Assembly: GCF_020360975.1 (NCBI RefSeq)
Contig: NW_025408679.1
Coordinates: 372,001-436,000, forward strand
DNA: 64,000 nt
Direction: 5' to 3'
Source: Hirsutella rhossiliensis
Lineage: Eukaryota; Ascomycota; Sordariomycetes; Hypocreales; Ophiocordycipitaceae
Every line of letters starts with the position of its first letter. The first letter of the stretch is position 1. This document shows, piece by piece, positions 58,279-64,000 of the stretch. The position numbers were made by a program, and so were the translations under genes. The notes under the pieces are model-generated. The model had not been told where the DNA came from. It saw nothing but the letters and a program-made list of their open reading frames with translations, and did no database searches.

Positions 58279-60720
58279 TACTAGTTCTAAGGCCTATAAG
58301 GTTATAAGTCTACTTAACTACTTAGGAAAGGTCCTTAAAAAGCTATATACTACCTAGCTAAGCTATTTACTTAATATAGCTAGGCTTTTAAACCCTATAT
58401 AGCTAAAGGGATAAAAATAGTAGTTAGCTATAAATATAGCCTTCTTCCTTTTATACTATATCTAAAAGAAGTAAGAGTTTAATAAGAAGGCTATTACTAA
58501 TACCCTTTTATTAAATATAATACGCGCCTTTAAATTTATATTAAAAGAATAGCTTATAAGTATCTTAAGGGACTTAAACCTCCTTAAGGCCTTTATAAGC
58601 TTAGTAAACTACTACCTTACTAAAAGAAAGATCTAGCTAGCCTTTAAAAGGTAAGTCTAGCTTTTTATAGACCTAATAATAAGGGTGCCTTAAAGGTCCT
58701 TTATTAGCCTTATTTTATTCTTCTTATATATAAGAGGTATATTAGTAGCTAAAGGGTACTAGCTATCTTATATAAATTACTTTAGTATCTTTATAATATT
58801 AACCTTAGCTAAGAAGAATATTTAATAGCTAAAAGTAATAGCTATTAACTTATTTAAATAAGCTAAGGACTAAGGGGTTTACTTTAACCCCTTAAAGATA
58901 GAACTTAACTACTTTAGTAAGTAAAGGCAGCTTATTTTAAAGGGTATAATAGTAAGAGGCTTATTTTTTAAGTAAAGCCCTTAATATAATAGCTAAGGGT
59001 TTTCTTTAATTCTAAGCTTTTATTTAAATAATATATTAAGAAGAAGGTAGCCTTTATATTAGCTACCTTTAAAAGACTATCTTACTTAACCTCTATATAA
59101 AAAAGCTTATTATTTAAAGCTATTAAGTAGCTTTACTAAGCTTATATAACTTTTATAGTAAACTATAAGGCCTAGATTTAGTATAAAGGGCCTAAGACCC
59201 TTAAGAGCCTTATAAAGCCCTTTTAAAAGCTTTAAAACTAAGCTCTTTTAAAGGTCTTAAGGGCCTTAAAATAATTATTTATTAAGGCTTTAAAAGCTAA
59301 AGCGGCCCTATTACTATTAAAGGTATAATTTAAAAGGGTATACTTCTTTAATATACTTTAAACCCTATACTTTTTACTTAGTTACCTTATAAAGTAAGCT
59401 TATAATATAGCTATATAAGATAACCTTACTAACTTAAGCTTTAACTTAAGGGCCTTAAGTTATATTAAGCTTTATATATAGCTCTTCCGCTTCCTTAAAG
59501 GCTTAGTAGCTATTATAAGACTTAATTATAACTTAAAAGAAAAGAAAGCTAGCTAGGAGCCCTTATAAGCCTTAGAGCCTAAGGTATTTATTATAATAAT
59601 AAAGGCCCTTAAGCTCTTAGCTAATAAGTAGTACTAATACTTCTTAGCTAGCTTAGCTAGCTTAAAAGACTTTAGGTTATAGCCCTTAGCCTTTTATATT
59701 AATAGCTTTAAGGGGTACCTTAAGGGGTTACTTATAAAGACTAACGCTTACTCTTTCTATAAAATAAGCTTAGAAAATAAGCTTATTAAAGGGTACTATA
59801 AGAACCTAAGGCCTTTAATTAAAGTAGCTAATATAAAGCTATTTATAATACTAAGGGTTTTAAAGGACTTAGTTAAAAGGCCTTAGCTTTTAAGGCTTAG
59901 CCCCCTTAACCCTTTTATAAAGGCCTATATCTTTATAAATAGCTAAGCTACTATAAAGAAGGTTATAGGTTTCTTAGACTTAGCTATATATATTAAAAAG
60001 CTATTATTTAGCTTAAAAGCCTTTTATAATATATAGCTATACTAATACCTTAGCTACCTAGGGATCTTTAGTAATAAGCTAGCTAACTAGCTAGCTAAGA
60101 GAGGTTTAAGGGCCCTTACTTAAGGGACCCTTTTAGTCTTTATTAGCTACTTATAAAGAAAGATCTAGTAAGCTACTAAGGACTATTAAAAGGGCCTCTA
60201 AGCTACTAAGGCGGCTAAAGGCCTTAGTAAGTACTTTATATCTATTTAAAAGATCCTTTACCTAGCCCTTAGCTTAGAAAAGGACCTTATAAGGAGACCT
60301 AAGCTACCCTTCTTAGCTTTTTACTAGCTCTTTTTTAAGGCTAGCTTTTTATTTTCCTTCTTAAAAAAGACTAATAAGGTAGACCGAGATAACTATTGCT
60401 ATAGCTAAGGAAGGTATATAGCTAAGTACTTTATCTTTAAGTACTTAAACTATAAGAGGGAAAGAGAGGTCTTTTACTAAACCTTTAAGGGATAAAAAAG
60501 GGCCCTTAGCCTACCTATTTTCTATAGCTTTAAGGAAGAAAAGGAAGCCCTTTTAACCTTCTTAGCTAAAATAAAGATAGAGATAGCTAAGGAGCTTAAA
60601 AAGGAGTAACTTAAGGGCCCTAGGGCCCTTAAAAGGGAAAATTACTACGTAAGAGGAACTAAACTAACCTTTCTTTTATTATTACCTTTATAGCTATCTA
60701 TTATAACTATAGTTTAGTAA

Positions 60721-61180
60721 ACCGCGGGGGACTAGTATATACTATAAGGATATATAATATAAGAAGTAAGGAGTATTAAATAAACTAATAAGCTAATTAA
60801 GTTTAGAGCGATAAGTTACTAAAGTACTTTAACGCTTTATAGCTAAGATTATAAAATTACTTTAATACTTTAGCGCTCTTAAGTAATAAGATTACTTAGT
60901 GCTCTTAGTAATCTAAGAAAGCTTTTAAGATATATAAGGAAGGAATAAAATACTCCTTTAAATAAATAGCTTAATAGATTTTAATATAAGTATTATAATC
61001 TTTATTATAATCTTATTTATAATTTTAATTACTTAATTACTTAGTTATAGTCTATAGTCTATAACTTTTAACTTATTACTAATATAATATACTTATTATT
61101 ACTTAAACTATACTTTATTATATCTATTAATATAAACCCTTTAATAAGTATATCTATTAAAAATAATACTAGTTATTATA
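60721..61180 (+). repeat. Family D 3' fragment with unassigned upstream sequence
   Basis: About 60950-61180 matches the 3' end of family D (CTATAGTCTATAACTTTTAACTT; end GTTATTATA). 60721-60950 is RIP-mutated sequence I cannot assign. Confidence 0.6.
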
Positions 61181-64000
61181 TATTAAAAGCTTTTATTTAA
61201 TATAATATTATATTACTATAAGTAATATTATAACTATTAATATACTTATATAGTAAGAAAAATAAAAACTTCTCGCGAAACTAATATACGCCTATAATAG
61301 GTATATATCGCGATTAAAACACTAACTAATACTAAGAATTAATTTAATAGTATTAATTACCCTTAGTAATAATACTATACTAAGGCCGAGGGGTAAGTAA
61401 ACGTAGTAGCGGCCTTCGATATACTAGGCTCGATTAAAGCGTATAGCGCGAAGAAACGCTACCTAAATTTATATACCCCGATAAGGCGAGTTAATAACCC
61501 TAAAGTAGCGATACGATATTAGCCTAAGCGCCGAGCGACCTTATAGAAAAAGTAGTATATAACGAACTCGCGGGCTTTATCCTAAGTATATAGTTTAGTA
61601 GGGTATAGGTAGTAGTTAAACGGCTCTTTAAGGTAAAGAGCCGCGCTAGTAGCGCGTTATTAGCGGTGCTCTACGTAGATAAGAGCTTTAAGATAATAGT
61701 CTAGGATATAATTAAGGAGGCAGTTAAGGAAGAACTCCGCCTAAGCATCGCTTTAGGCCTAGAGGGCCCTAAGCGAACCTAGGCCGCGGTTATAGCCGAG
61801 ATTAAGGGACCGACTTAATATAAAGCTATAGTAAAATAGGTCCTACCGCGCTATAAACGCGAGATTATTATAGTTCCTACTAAGGCACCGCCTAAAATCC
61901 TAAGCCGCGAACTAAAGGATATAGTAAAGGCAGTAAATATAGCCCTAAAAGCTATAAGCGCTATAGCGGCGAGGCGCCTTTAAAGTAAAGATATCGCGGT
62001 TATATTTAATACCGCGGCGAGAGCCTATTAAAGGGACTAAGGCTAGGTTAAGGCCGTGTTTAGACTAAAGGCTATAATCTCTTACCGCGCGTATATAATA
62101 GTTATAAAAAACGTCCTTTTAAGGGTAGCGATAGTAAATAGGAAGCAATTACTTTATAAGATTATAAAAGTAAATAAAGTTAAGGTCTTCTAAGCCTAAG
62201 CGCTATACCCTTAATCTAAGATATTAACGGCGATAACTATACTTATTAAGGTTAGTAGCTTAAAGGAGGCTAATAGGCTCTATAACCTAAGCTTAGTCCT
62301 TAAAGTATAAATCTTTTAATATAAACCCTATAATAAGTCGGTCTAACTATAAAGGTACTATAATTACTATAGATATAGCTATATTACTAAGCGATATATA
62401 TCGATATAACTCTATAGCTAATATAAAAGCACGGTATATAATAAAAGTAAGGATAAATATAAGGCTAAGAAGGGCGAAATCCCCTATAACTATATCTTAT
62501 ACTAAGGGGACTACTTATTATAGACCTAGACCTACCTTATAGTAAATAAAGCCTAGGAAAAGGTAAGGGAAAACTACTTATATCGACCTTAATAGTTTAT
62601 AAATACTTAAACGTATACTAAGTAATAGGTGCTCCCTACTATCGAAACCTAGGGCGTTCTTAAATCGACTATAGTCTAGAAGTAGGGACTAAGTAGACCG
62701 CGCTAAGATAAAAGGTCGTGCTTAAAACACCCGCCGGCTAGTAGGGCTAGGGAGGCTAAACTAAGTACGAACGATATTTATAGGTATAGTAAATAAAAAA
62801 GCGCTAAGAGATAAAGCGCTTCCCTCCTTATATAAACGACCCTTTTTACCCTAACCCTACCTATATATAACTAAAAGTACTATTCTAGAATATATAGAAG
62901 AGATATAAGCTAGCTTAGTTAGCGCTTTACTACTAAGCTAGCTTCGACCTAATAATACTATAGGAAGTAAAAGCTATACTAAGAGGCGCCCCCCCCCCCC
63001 TTAGAGCAGCGCCCTATAGCCTAGTTTATAAGGAGGGGAGGTACGCGCTATATATATATAAAAGGCTTAGGCTAAGGACTTAGTTACCTTAGTTTAGACT
63101 AAACTAAAGCGAGGTAATTTTTAAGGATAGTATTAAACTATAAGCGATTTACTTACTACTAAGGGCCGCGAGGGTAAGAGCGCTATATAACCTAAGCGTA
63201 ATCGAACTAAAGCACCCTATAGTAATAGTAAGGGACTTTAATATCTATTACCTACTCTAGGATAGATATAATAAAACCTTAGATAGCACGATATAACTTA
63301 TATAAAAGGCGATAAGGCTATAACTTAAACTCGCTACTTTAAGAAGGGAGTATATAAGATTTTTTTATAGCTAAAAGGATAGTACTATTAACCTAGCTTA
63401 GGTAATACTAAAGACTAGAATATAATATACTAGGCCTAACTTAGACCTAACTAGGTTAGACTATATCCTTTAAACTATTATACTATAGGTCGATACTTAG
63501 GCCTAGGCACCTAAATCGGCCTTAAGGTAAAAAGAAGTAAAAGTAAAGCTAGTTAAAGCTAAGACTATATCTTAGCTAGGACTATACTAGCTAATACTTT
63601 AGACGCCTAAGGATATCGATAAGGACCTAAACTATATCTTCGCTACTTTAGTATAGATCGCGATAGCTATAGTTCCGCGCTAAGGGCGAGTATTACTTAA
63701 GGGCAACGTATAGTTTACCCTAGAAGTAAGGAAGGTAATAAGGGAGGCTAAGAGGGTAAGGAGGAAGTATAAGCGGGAAAGGAATAAAGCGAACTAAGAA
63801 GACCTATATAAGGCGTTTATAGCTTAAAAGTAAACCGTTTACTAAGTAAGGAGGGCTTACTAGCGTAAGTTCTTAAAGGAATTTAGCGCTAATAATACTA
63901 AGCTTTAGAATATAAAGAAGTAGGTAAGACTTTATAGTAAGCTACTACTAGAACTAACCTATATCCTACTATTAGTTAAGGAAGGTAAGGACCGATTAAT
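61181..64000 (+). mobile_element. Second LINE family, gag and endonuclease part, cut by the window end
   Basis: A gag-like part (about 61380-62330) leads to a zinc-knuckle remnant near 62320-62420. A 12 bp C run lies at 62989-63000. From 63222 an AP-endonuclease reads VIVRDFNIYYLL and then DSTINLA, LDLTRLDYIL, matching the GDFN.HH and D..GSDH motifs after RIP reversal. The sequence then runs toward reverse transcriptase, beyond the window. Stops are of RIP type. Confidence 0.68.

Larger units (their letters stand above)
52592..60720 (+). mobile_element. LINE (Tad1-like), copy 2, nearly complete, nested with other elements
   Basis: Segments 52592-55005, 55704-55824 and 58279-60720 total about 5.0 kb. 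A CCHC-like motif (about 53790-53830) lies in the first part. A linker between endonuclease and reverse transcriptase spans about 54330-55000. Reverse transcriptase reads RVP*RSFISLILFFLY from 58682, which with CAA-to-TAA and G-to-A reversed is the GxPQGSxxS motif. RNase H ends in LGIFSNKLANQLAKRG (about 60060-60110), and a C-terminal Cys/His motif lies near 60390-60440. RIP stops throughout. Confidence 0.72.

Noticed and set aside
52592..60720. CRISPR or tandem repeat array suggested by recurrent AAGGCCTT/TAAGGCC words
   Set aside because: The words recur irregularly because RIP reduces sequence complexity; there is no constant repeat-spacer periodicity.

Overview
The window looks like a filamentous ascomycete chromosome, probably Sordariomycetes and most likely Hypocreales. 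The reasons are short GT-AG introns, GC-rich genes for conserved eukaryotic proteins (Tel1, cullin 4, Pif1, Edc3), and long AT-rich blocks in which CpA/TpG dinucleotides are almost absent, as repeat-induced point mutation (RIP) leaves them. The order is inferred from general gene character, not from a database search.

Layout. 1-12919 is a gene-rich island on the + strand: the 3' part of tel1 (cut by the window start), cul4, and an unrecognised proline-rich protein with four CxC repeats. 12936-27279 is an AT-rich block bounded by two inverted ~0.6 kb Fot/pogo-type ends with TA flanks. It holds one copy of an unclassified repeat (family D) split by a 10 kb Copia composite, which itself carries a Ty3/Gypsy integrase/chromodomain remnant. 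27280-36650 is a second gene island: pif1, edc3 and a minus-strand FAD monooxygenase with an apparent GC-AG intron. From about 36650 to the end is a second RIP-mutated block: a 5'-truncated LINE (minus), a Copia element (minus) with two solo LTRs of another family, a second family D copy holding a 1.87 kb LTR element and a 374 bp TRIM, a long LINE (plus) broken by a solo LTR and a second 1.87 kb element, and finally the gag/endonuclease part of another LINE that runs off the end.

How it fits together. The genes are housekeeping: DNA damage and telomere signalling (Tel1), ubiquitin ligation (Cul4, which in Neurospora also serves heterochromatin formation), replication and telomere helicase (Pif1) and mRNA decapping (Edc3). 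Nothing shows that they form a shared pathway here. The repeat blocks are nested. Target-site duplications and uninterrupted paralogous copies inside the window let the order of many insertions be read directly. All transposon coding regions are broken by C-to-T / G-to-A stops. I found no biosynthetic cluster, no convincing tRNA or rRNA gene and no CRISPR. The least ordinary items are the CxC-repeat protein, family D, the TRIM that shares a half-tRNA primer site with the Copia family, and the mosaic Copia composite.
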